Assembly (NCBI GenBank): GCA_023313575.1
Contig: JAJTTP010000017.1
Coordinates: forward strand, 620,001 to 684,000
DNA length: 64,000 bases
Reading direction: 5' to 3'
Origin: Eutypella sp. D-1
Taxonomy: Eukaryota; Ascomycota; Sordariomycetes; Xylariales; Diatrypaceae
Shown: one piece after another, positions 37,214 through 46,800 of the stretch
Numbering within the stretch: position 1 is the stretch's first letter
How the letters are laid out: each line of letters begins with the position of its first letter
Program-made: the position numbers and the translations under genes
The notes under the pieces: generated by a model
Told to the model about the DNA's origin: nothing
What the model saw: only the letters and a program-made list of their open reading frames with translations
Databases searched by the model: none

Positions 37214-39478
37214 TCACTCCGCCATCGCTGTTGGTGTCCGGGGCTTGGCCGACTGCTGCGGGTTCATCCACGAGAAGGCAGAGGCCCCACCGACAGGGTT
37301 CGCGGATGTGCGTGGGGTGCTCGGGGTGCTGCGGGCCTCGTTGCGGACCGCGAGCGCCGCCGTCGATGTAGGTGGCCCCTTAGCGGTCTCCGCGCTGATG
37401 CTGACGGCCCGCTTTGATGACTCCCACCTAATCGCGCTCCCACCATTACCGCTGCTAGTGCCGGTGCCGTTCTCGGGTCCACCATGGCTCTTCCGTCGTG
37501 CTTCGCCGGGGCCGGTACTGGCACTAACGCCTTTTGTAGATGGGGGCGGCTCGTACGCGGTGCCCGTCCGCGCCGATGACGAGGACACGCTTGACCTCAT
37601 CGGCTTCAGGACCTTCATATTGCGCCCGGTGCGAGAGGCCGCCGGCTGGTACCCGCTGAGCGGCTGTGTGCCCTCCTTCTGCTCGCCGGTGCCGTTGGGC
37701 GCGGTCACATGGCGCCATGAATGCCAGATGGTGCCCCCAGCCGAGGTCCGTCGCGTAATCTCCTCAGTGCTATCCACCGGCTGCGGGCCTCCTTGTCCTT
37801 GCCCCTTTATTGAGGAGTCAGAGGCCCCTACATCCTTGTCTCTGTCGCGGTGTTCGCTCTCGCCGCCACTTTCTGACTGATTGGTGACAGGGCATGCATT
37901 GTCAATAGCCGACTTGCTCGGGGTTTCTGAGGATGGCGTTTCCGGATCCTGCGTGTCCTGCTCACTTGAAGTGGCCTTCGCTTGGGCCGTCCCATTAATA
38001 TCAGCGGAAGCTGACTTTTTCATCGGCTCGCCAAGCACGAATGGCCGTGCCGTAGCATTAAGCTTGGGCTTCTCCGGAAGAATCACCATGGTCCGGATGT
38101 GCTTGAAGATCCCGTTATCCTCCGGTCGCACGAAGGGTATCGATAGCTTCTCGCGGTCGCTGCTGTAGAGGGTTAGTCGATTCTGGGAGAAGAGGATATC
38201 GGCAGAATGTTCTCTCAGGGTCTCGCTGCCAACAAAAACGCGGATGGACCTCTTGCCCTCCGTGTTCTCGGGCTGATCAATCCCTACTACCTCGAACGTA
38301 GCCATGACACTCGGCATTTGTGGCGCCGGAGTGACACCGCGAGAACTCGAATGAGACACGGTAGCCTCGGTTAGGTAAACCGGTAGTCGGATTCGGTAAA
38401 TGCCATCTAAATCTCTGTGAATCCCATCAACCAAGTCCAGCTCCTTGATAAGTGAGTATTCCACCACCGAGCGCTGGGATCCAGTACAGATATCTGCATA
38501 TAGCAAGGTGTCATGCGCGAAGTTGGCCGTCAGCCAGCACCGGATGATTGATGGCACAGAGCCAAGCACGAAGAAGCTAGGAGGTGGCTCCGGTATTCCA
38601 ATCGGAGAGTCATCCTCGTCGTGTCCTCCGGGAGTGAAGGTGGTATCTAGGCCGAGGCTGCTTCCTCTACCCGAGGCCACGGAGTGGTGAGAATGGACCG
38701 AGTGCACAGAGTGGCCGGCGGAACTATGTCGACCGTCTGACTTGTGAGAAAGCGAACGCTCCATCATACCATGATTGCCGAGAACGCTTCCAGGTCGTAT
38801 TGGACCAAAGTCATTAGACTGGCGGCCGTTCTGCGCCCAACTCGAGCCCTGCAACGCACTCTCGTCGAAGCGAACACTGTTGGCCCTGGAAGCCGCGCCA
38901 CGCCTAGTCGGCTCATCTTCAGCATCGAGGTGGAGACTACCAATCAGACTTTGTCCTTGTTCTTCGAAGTTATCGAACATGTCGCTTGGGGGCATCTGGA
39001 GTGGTCCTGTGCCGGGTACGTTAACAAGATTGGGAAGAGGGGTGGGGTGGGGAGAGGGGGGTGGCGTTGAAGTATGACGGGACATACCATGTTGTGGTGT
39101 GCCACCAAGAGCACTTGGAAATGGAGAGTTCCAAGCGGACTTGATCGCGGCGTCGTCGGCCTGGCGTTTCTCTAGACGTGACAATCTTTCGGCGTGGCTA
39201 TTCTGTGCAATCTGCATCTGCTTAAGGTCCATCTGGACGCTGTAAAGTTCGTCCCGCGTAACCGGATAGCGATGATCCATGCCGAGTCTCCGAAGTAAGT
39301 AAATGACAGTAGTACCTTTCGTCTCGATAAATTGGAATAGGCGGTTCCACGGACCACTCGAGGCTCGATCGATGTCTTGGAGAATGCAGTTCCAGCGCTG
39401 CTTGATGAAAGATTCGGAGCTTTGGGAGATTAGACAGCAGAGAGCCTCGGTGGCAAGCTCAGACACAGCATTGACCAC
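37214..39478 (-). CDS. Large Ser/Pro-rich protein with retropepsin-like segment, 5' end unresolved
   Basis: A long minus-strand reading of about 750 codons ends at 37216-37214. The first 110 residues look structured: SELATEALCCL, FIKQRWNCILQDIDRA, GPWNRLFQFIETKGTTVIYLLRRLG and a short coiled coil. Residues 300-460 form a second conserved-looking block. It has SVPSIIRCWLTANFAHDTLLYADICTGSQRS-type sequence, then DILFSQNRLTLY, resembling a retropepsin fold without the canonical D-S/T-G. The rest is low complexity with His/Ser and Thr/Pro stretches. The frame has no ATG before codon 67, although the open frame continues upstream to about 39525, so a 5' exon is missing. An in-frame intron is probable at 39087-39007. 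Function unknown; possibly a conserved fungal regulatory protein. Confidence 0.72.
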   Translation of the reverse strand: MVNAVSELATEALCCLISQSSESFIKQRWNCILQDIDRASSGPWNRLFQFIETKGTTVIYLLRRLGMDHRYPVTRDELYSVQMDLKQMQIAQNSHAERLSRLEKRQADDAAIKSAWNSPFPSALGGTPQHGMSRHTSTPPPSPHPTPLPNLVNVPGTGPLQMPPSDMFDNFEEQGQSLIGSLHLDAEDEPTRRGAASRANSVRFDESALQGSSWAQNGRQSNDFGPIRPGSVLGNHGMMERSLSHKSDGRHSSAGHSVHSVHSHHSVASGRGSSLGLDTTFTPGGHDEDDSPIGIPEPPPSFFVLGSVPSIIRCWLTANFAHDTLLYADICTGSQRSVVEYSLIKELDLVDGIHRDLDGIYRIRLPVYLTEATVSHSSSRGVTPAPQMPSVMATFEVVGIDQPENTEGKRSIRVFVGSETLREHSADILFSQNRLTLYSSDREKLSIPFVRPEDNGIFKHIRTMVILPEKPKLNATARPFVLGEPMKKSASADINGTAQAKATSSEQDTQDPETPSSETPSKSAIDNACPVTNQSESGGESEHRDRDKDVGASDSSIKGQGQGGPQPVDSTEEITRRTSAGGTIWHSWRHVTAPNGTGEQKEGTQPLSGYQPAASRTGRNMKVLKPMRSSVSSSSARTGTAYEPPPSTKGVSASTGPGEARRKSHGGPENGTGTSSGNGGSAIRWESSKRAVSISAETAKGPPTSTAALAVRNEARSTPSTPRTSANPVGGASAFSWMNPQQSAKPRTPTAMAE
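39007..39087 (-). other. Probable in-frame intron (81 nt) in the Ser/Pro-rich protein gene
   Basis: Minus strand: donor GTATGT at 39087, branch-like TTAAC and acceptor GCACAG ending at 39007. The length is divisible by three and no stop occurs, so the open frame hides it. The encoded piece is a Pro/Thr-rich chance-like sequence. Confidence 0.65.
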
Positions 39479-39480
39479 GA

Positions 39481-39750
39481 ATGCTGCAGGTGCCGAGTAT
39501 ATTGCTGCCGCCCAGCATCGACTTGTGGTTCAACGCGACAAGTAATCCCCTGATCCCCTAACCCCGCTGTCCGTCTGGTGTAAGCTGCGACGACTACGAC
39601 CTCGGGGTACCACTACAATTTGATCGATGAAGTCCAGCAGCACCTCCGCATCGCAAAGGACCAAATGGTCTCTTCGCGATATGGGCTCCTGTTTGTGCCC
39701 CTACTCGTCTTATTATACTACTCGCGACTCGCTGTGATTTACGACGGGTG
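39481..39750 (+). CDS. Candidate small membrane protein (very tentative)
   Basis: The ATG at 39481 opens MLQVPSILLPPSIDLWFNAT. A donor GTAATC at about 39541 and an AAG acceptor at about 39583 would keep the frame. The second part contains YNLIDEVQQHLRIAKDQM and then the hydrophobic LLFVPLLVLLYYSRLAVIY, ending at a TGA near 39750, for about 75 residues. The acceptor is poor and the region is head-to-head with, and abutting, the minus-strand gene, so it may be a chance reading of its leader. No family recognised. Confidence 0.2.
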
Positions 39751-40116
39751 AAGGCAACTCGATGAGGACGTCAGGGCTCTAGGCGGGTCCTCCGAGTACG
39801 TGTGACGAGAGAAGCGGCGGGAAGACGTTACTGTTGTGGTCCTCGCTGGATAGTACGATGGGTTTCGAAGTCCCTTGAAGGACCGTGGAGTCGAATATCG
39901 ATTTGAAGGGCTAGTCGGCGAACTTTTACGGGGATGATGCAAGTATTCTTTATTGTTCTTGTTGGGAAGATATAGATGTTTCAGTATGTGGCGTAAATTT
40001 TGAATATCGATCGAACCCGAGATTCCTGGGACTGCCGAGGTTATATTTCTTCAACGAGCAGACGAGACAGTACAACAAACAGTCTTTTGGACGTACAGAT
40101 TAGCTGAAGCTAGGGA

Positions 40117-40149
40117 GGAAGGGATGAAGGAAGGGATGAAGGAAGGGAG
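40117..40149. repeat. GGAAGGGATGAA tandem repeat
   Basis: About two and a half copies of a 12-bp purine unit. Confidence 0.75.
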
Positions 40150-40237
40150 AAGAGGGAAAGCAGGCAAAGCTAGGAATCAACGAAGGATAAGAGAGGATAT
40201 ATAATAAGTGTGGTTGGTATGTCGTGTTCTTGTTCCT

Positions 40238-40255
40238 GGGGGGGGGGGGGGGGGG
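40238..40255. repeat. 18-base G homopolymer
   Basis: Uninterrupted run of 18 G, C on the minus strand; its exact length is vulnerable to sequencing error. Confidence 0.9.
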
Positions 40256-41680
40256 TTTCGGTTCTGAGGTTTGTTGGCGTTGGGATTTCGTGGATGAAAT
40301 CGAAGATTTGAATAAGTTAATTTGAGGCTCTCAGGTTGTATAATATTGAAGTACACAGGTTCAGGCGAGTGAATGTGCTTTGTCTGCACGAAGAAAGTGA
40401 GAAGATACTAATCAGATGTCAGGGGGAGGAGGAGGCGAAGAATCTCGGTTGTCAGTGAGCCCGAGGGGTATGTTTAGGGTGTGTTTTGTTTTTTTGTTTT
40501 TTTTTCTTCTTTCGCTTCTTCAGAGCAAAGTGGGAAAGTGGAAGTTTGGGAGTTGTGAGATTCTCTGAGGATGGCAAGTTGATATTACTCTGACGTTAAC
40601 TATTAACCATTAACTTAAAATTGTGTTCGCGGGTATGATAGGGCGATAGGATGACAAGATGATACATACATGCATGGGAAGGAAACAAAATGGAGAGAGA
40701 GAGGTGCGACGTCTGGATTTGTTCATCCTCCCCCATCCATCCATGCAAGTATGTACGAAGGATGTACATACTATTACTACTAACTACTAGGTACCTACCT
40801 ACCTCCCAAATATACTCCTAGGACTTTGTATGCAGTTCGCTCGGTTACTCAAGGGAGGATTACATACCAGGTACAATTCCCATACGATTCCATATCTACA
40901 TACTAGGTACCTACTTACATGTAGCTGGTGTTGCAGACGATTACCTATGCACAGTTAAACCGGTAACAATCCAATATATAAACACACGCCTGATCTTGCT
41001 AGTACCCGCGGGCGTACTGGAGACAAGTTGTGTATGCTACAGATGCACCAACAAGGCGATGAATGGCATGATACGCGAATGTTCCGTACCTAATAACTCT
41101 TGCGTCCGGAGGTCTTACCCGTCTACTAGACTAAAAGAAAACTTACCCTACCTAGCAGGTACTTCCTATGTAGGTAGATACGTTATTTTGCCAAGGCTTT
41201 CCCCACAGTCTAGAAGCATGCAAGCTGGGCTGGCAAAGGAGCCAATCACCAACCAAGACGATAGGTACTACAGTAAAGCCTGCTAACCAGTGGCCTTCCT
41301 TACCAGCTCCTACCCGGATAACAAAATACCCATCTGAGTAACTGTGGGAAGTACCGGAGTTAAACCAACTACTTATTAAAATAATAAGACAACTGACATT
41401 ATCTTGCGCAGGCAGACACGTGGGTTGACAACACAGACAGGCGAAACGATGCGTAGCTTGCCAAAGTTTGAATCATAAGGAACTCATTCTACCTATCCGA
41501 TCCCGAGACCCCCAGGGCTGTCTCAAGTAGTCCCAAAGAGTCCAAAGAGTTTGTGTCGAACATAAATTTGGGGGGAGGGCTTGACCATGAAACAGCCCTT
41601 GAAAAGATAGACTGGACAAGGCAGTCGGGCAGTGCCGCAGATCTAGTGGAGAACACGCTTTCACCAACGAGACGTGTATA

Positions 41681-42636
41681 TCATAGCGAACCCGGGTGAA
41701 TCTGTCGCCAATCCGGGAAGACGTAGCCCTCCTTCGTCGTCGGAAGCGGCCCGATGTGAGGCTTGACAAGGTCGAAGAAGACCTTGTACGCGTCCCCGTT
41801 CATGTGGAGGCCGTCGGGGATGAGCGTCTCGAGCGCCCCCCGCTTGCCTTCGGGATGTCCCAGCGGAGGTCCGCTCGCATCGAAGTCCGCCGTCAGCGAG
41901 ATGGCTTTCTCCATGACGGCTTTGTGCAGGTCGATCAAGGTGATGCCCGGCACCGCCGCTGCGACCTGGCGGGCCGCGTCGGAGTAGGCCGCGCTGACAG
42001 CAGCCCGACGGGTGCACTCCTTGTGCCCTTCGGCCAGATCAAGCTTGGTCAGGCGGATCTCGTCCAGCGGCGGCGGGGTGACCAGCAGAATCTTGGGGCT
42101 GTGCGCCTTGATCCTGTCATGGGTAATGATCTTGGTCAAGTTCTCCTTGTACTGTTCGATCGGGATGCCCTGCGTGTTGGTAGGGATGGGAATAGCAGCG
42201 TCGTTCGCTCCCAACAGGACCAACTATAGGAGGAAACGACCCGGAAAGTTCAGTAATCCGTACAAGCAAGCTGACTGGCCATCGCAGAAGAAAGCCGAAG
42301 TGAAACTCTTCCCCATAAATACTTACCAGGTATTCTATCTTGGGGCCTGACGGCGCGGCCGGCGGAAACACCTCTGGAAGGATCTCAAGGGCATCCTTGG
42401 TGTTGTAGCCTGAATAGCCTCTGTTCACTACATCCAGGCGCCTAATGCAGTCTATCTTTCAGTTCAGCATCCGGTAGGTCCTGAATAGTAGGGGGGAGGC
42501 TTGACGACGAACAGTCTTGTAGGGCTCCCTGGAATGAAAAGCCGTCCTGGACTTGGCTTGACTGCTGGAAAAGCGAGTCCCCGAAAAGGACTACTTGGTT
42601 ATATGATTTCTGAACAGCCTTGATTAGCTTCGACAT
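41681..42636 (-). CDS. IAH1: SGNH/GDSL esterase, isoamyl-acetate-hydrolysing type
   Basis: Predicted minus-strand exons are 42636-42513, 42451-42327 and 42223-41681, giving 263 residues (yeast Iah1 is 238). The SGNH hydrolase blocks are in order. Block I is LFGDSLFQ (Ser21 as nucleophile), block II is NRGYSGYNT (Gly54), block III is LLGANDA (Asn90) and block V is PDGLHMNG (Asp220, His223). These proteins hydrolyse short-chain acetate esters such as isoamyl acetate. Intron 1 (61 nt) has donor GTTCGT and an acceptor at AGATAG. Phase continuity yields ALQDYCIRRLDVVNRG, which matches the family. Intron 2 (103 nt) has donor GTAAGT. The canonical GDSIT is GDSLF here, which is conservative. No signal peptide, so probably intracellular. 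The gene is divergent from UTP10. Confidence 0.88.
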
Positions 42637-43859
42637 TCTGTAGTCTCCAATACATACGATAGAATTAGACAGCGGCAATAACTTACAGCCATGATACCGG
42701 CAACCAAATTTGAGTTTTTTCCACTCAGAAAGATGGAGTTGTGAACGGCAATGTAGTTTGATGTTGAAAGACAACAACAAAAAGGCGCAAAACGGTAGAG
42801 CTCTGTGGAAGTTGAGTTGACTAGTTCCTGACTATACTCTACTAAGACAAGTATATGATGATGAAATCCAGAACAGCTGAATACTACTTGTACACTTAGC
42901 TAAGCTCTTGACACCTTTGGTGAGAAATTCCGGTACTATGGCAGTATAACTGTAAGAGACGAGTCCACTCCAAGCTACGAAAGCAGGTGTAAGTAAGCAA
43001 AGGTTATTTGTGTAGGTAATTTATAGAACTTAGAGGAGCAGGATGTGGAAAACCCTGACATATTTATACTCGCAAAGATAACTTAGGTAACGGAACTACA
43101 CATCCACGGATGTAACTGAAATTTCTATTTAACCATAGTTATACATACTTTATCACCACTAGAGCCCTAAAGTCCAAGTCGCCGCTTTTACTTTGTACAA
43201 GTCACGACATGAGGGGTTGGAGGGGGTCCGAAATCTCCAGACGGCCCAAACCCGGACCCGGGTCCTGGAGGGTTTTTAACTACCTAGGTATTAACAGGTA
43301 CCGGAAATGGTAGTATAGACTACCTCAGTCGCTCAGGTACCTGGGTTATGTAATAGAGGGGCAAGAACTGTATCTTACAGATCTTAGTTGGTAGGCCAGC
43401 AGGGATCAGCTATTAGCCGCATAAATTAAAGTTATCGAACTATTTTGATTGGTAACTGATCTTATCGCAATAATCCTGGTCGGTGAAAACTGGACCCGAC
43501 TTCAAAGTAGCTAATTTTTTTTATTTTCCAGAGGTTCAAGGCAGATCTGAAGGTTGTCTTTTTTTCTTGGTTGTAAATTCACCTGCAACTGGCCAACCTT
43601 TTTTTCCAACTGCAGTTGGCCATAGAAAAAGGTTACAGGCTTCCCATCATCCATCATCCATTCACGGTATAATAGAGCACAGCAGAGCAAGAGCAACAGC
43701 GCGCAATTTTAGGAGCGATTCAATTCGATTCGAATTAAGAACCGACCACAACTAAAACCAAACTATAATCACGAGCATTTGTTTGATTGACCTTGTATAA
43801 AAAAAAGCCATTGTTTTCATGGACAACAGGAAACAATCAAGACAGCCAATCCTCTCAAG
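42637..43859. other. Divergent promoter region between the IAH1-like gene and UTP10
   Basis: About 1.2 kb, AT-rich, with no recognised coding region. A CAACTGCAGTTGGCC palindrome occurs at 43607-43621, along with CTACCTAGGTA-like words near 43280. Confidence 0.55.
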
Positions 43860-46800
43860 ATGACGACAGCCCTAGCTGCGCAACTTGCGCAGATAGCTGC
43901 AAACTCGAAATCTTCCCTCGACGTCAAAGCGCAGAAGGCCGCCCACTCCAAGTCTCTCATATTCGAGCCGAGGATCGCCGCGTCGCAGAATTTCCAGACG
44001 CTCTATAGTATCTGCTATGAGGGCTTCGAGGATCTGTGTACTCTAGACCCTCGTTTCGCCTACTTCGGGAAAACGATATTTAGCGAGCAGAGTCAGAATG
44101 AAGACCGGACCCAGATGACCTCTGTCGAGAATGCGGAGCTCGACAAGAAGATTGAATCCTTTCTTCGTCTAGTTGGTGCACGTCTGAGGCTCATGCCCGC
44201 TATAAAAGCCATTGAATGGCTTATACGGAGGTTCAGGTAAGTAATATTGGGGGGTTCATTGCGCAATGCTTCACCGTGCATTCATGTCCCTTTCTTATTA
44301 ACTTGATTCAGGATACACGAGCACAACACGAGTGCCCTCATCTCAACGTTCCTACCATATCACACCATACCGGCATTCACCACCCTTCTGTCAATCCTTC
44401 CCACCAACCTTCCGCCTGTGTACAAATTCCTGGACCCTTACGCTCGATCCTTAACGCAGGTTCCCCGAGCCGTCTTTATCCACCAGGCAGTGCACCACCC
44501 CGATCTTCTTACGACGATTTCCACCTATACGTTAGACTCGTCCAGGGCGCAGCAGCACTATCCTGCTTTAATATCTTTCTGGGGCGGCATCATGGCCGAA
44601 TCCGTTAGCGGCATGCTCGATTCTATGCGGTCTGGTCGTCGTAGCGTACAGAAGAGCAACGACCAGTCACTACTGCACCGGATAGGCCCTATAATCGGCG
44701 ATGCTTTAGTTATGGACAATGCTCCTGATTTACAGATCGCTTGCTATATGGTTCTGGCTGTTTTTGTCGCCAAGGGCGACTTGGAAGACGCCGCGATCAG
44801 CGCCATGATGGAACAACTCGTTACCGGCTGGTCGACCGACTCCCTGCGTCCCGGTCTCGTGTGTCTGTCGATACTCGCCCACTATAGGTCTGCAAAGCAG
44901 CTGTCCAGTAGGGTCACCCGAAGTCTGCTGAAGGTTCAAGGGTTGCCTGCTCTTCTGTTGGACATCGGAAAGGACCACAACATAACAAAACTAGCAAATG
45001 GCCTATGTCTCGCCCTAGTCGACAGGTTATCTAGGAAGGGGGATGCGAAAGGCCTGCCCGTTGTCGAGTCCATACTTGCGCAACAAGTCTTAAACGAACA
45101 GCAGACGATAGTCCTTTTCAAGTCTCTCCTCCTAGCCGCTCACAAAATAGACGATCAGGTTGATCCACAAGGTTCCGTGCGAAAAGTTGTTGCTTCAACG
45201 ATCATCGGGCTTACCCGCGCTGAGACTAAGGCTCGCGAAGTATTCGTCAAGGTCATTGCCGACACCGATGTCGATGTGGACGCCTTGGAGTTGAGGCTGG
45301 ATGCTGAAATACGACCCCGAGCCATCACCGGTCACTCCGGCGAGGACGTTGTGATGGCGAATAATGAAGAGGTGCGGGGAGAATCGGAAGATTTCGGGAC
45401 TGCTCTTGAGCGCGTCGGTGCTTTTGAGACTGCATCGACAGACTCGTGCCTGCAGTCTGCACATTCAGACATTTTCACGGATCTATGCGCCGTCTTCATC
45501 TCCTCGGTATCCCAGCCCGAAGACATTGCCTCTTTCAAACAGATTATGTCTTTGCACATTAGCCAGGCCAACTCGACCCCGTACTTCTTCACTTTCTTCA
45601 TGCGCGTATGGTCCGGGCCATACCCCACGCTTGCACGGGTTGCAGCTCTCGAGATAGTGAAGGATCGTCTGAAGCAGGATGACTGTGTCGACATAGACTT
45701 CCAAGCTTTGTTTCCATACTGCATTGTTGCTCTCAGCGACGCTTCCCGGAAAGCGAGGCGCGCTGCTGCGGACCTGCTGACTGTCATTGGTGGTCACATC
45801 GGCGATAATAAATCGAGCAAGCCTACTCGTTGGGGCCACGAACGGTTATATGACGCCATGAAGTCTGTAGAATGGATGGGCTCAGACACCACTGCCAAGT
45901 TCTTGCGTACAGTTCTTATCCCTTCCTTGGAAGAATCTGTTCTCAACGCGGACCACATCCTTACCGTTGTGCAAAGTGCCCTAACTAGCAGTTCCCGGAC
46001 GTCACTGGACGGGGCTGGAAAGGACAAGAAGCAGCATCTCTCCCACAGCACAAGACTTTCGATCTTGACCTTCCTCGCTTCTCATGCCGTCAATACCCCC
46101 CTTCTTACTGTCAAGCTCCGGCTTCTCACACCTTTAAATCAAGTCAAGAGCATCTCTGGGACTTCACGCACTCAATTACTCCTACCGCTGCTGAGTTGGT
46201 GGGCCGCCTTATCTGCTGATGAAGCAAGGAGAATCTGCACCCTGGAAAAAGTTGACGAGTCTGCTGTCGATCAGAGTTGTGCCGAAATAATACTTCCCAA
46301 TGACAGCACTGGCCTGGAGTTTGTGCTGGGCCTAATCGAGACCGGCAAGCTTGATGAGAGGCTCAGTCTACTGCACGCAGTGTTTTCCCGTCTTCAGAAG
46401 ATGTGGCCGTCCATGAGGACGGAAACGAGAAACGTGGTCGCTCAGCGCATGCTGGACCTGACGCAGAAGGGCTGGTCCGAGGATGCTAGCCCTGCATCGT
46501 CAGAGGCGGCAGATCTCTTGAAGAGTGTGGAGCTCAACACGGCAATTCTCCTATCCTTCCTTGATAGCCTACAACCAACAGCGAAGATGGCGACCGAACC
46601 ATCACCGAACAAACGGCGCAGAACTAGCTCGTCGGAAGGCCACCGTGGAATCAGCACACAGGCAACACCGGAGTTAGCTTCAGCCCTGAAGCAAGTAACA
46701 TTCGTGTTACAGCTTGTTGAGGGCTCCAATCCTGAGAAGCACCCAGAGTTACTCAACGCCCTCTTCAACACCCTCTCGGAGCTCCAGCACTTCAGGGCAT

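Larger units (their letters stand above)
39479..41680. other. Intergenic region with 5' leader of the upstream gene and repeats
   Basis: It holds the unresolved 5' end of the minus-strand gene and a possible short plus-strand gene at 39481-39750. It also has GGAAGGGATGAA repeats, an 18-G run, and AT-rich DNA with TAGGTACCTACC-type words near 40790-40915. No further gene recognised. Confidence 0.5.

Noticed and set aside
37191..37880. Long plus-strand open frame (229 codons)
   Set aside because: It lies entirely antisense to the large minus-strand gene and mirrors its codon structure; no domain and no splice-supported extension.
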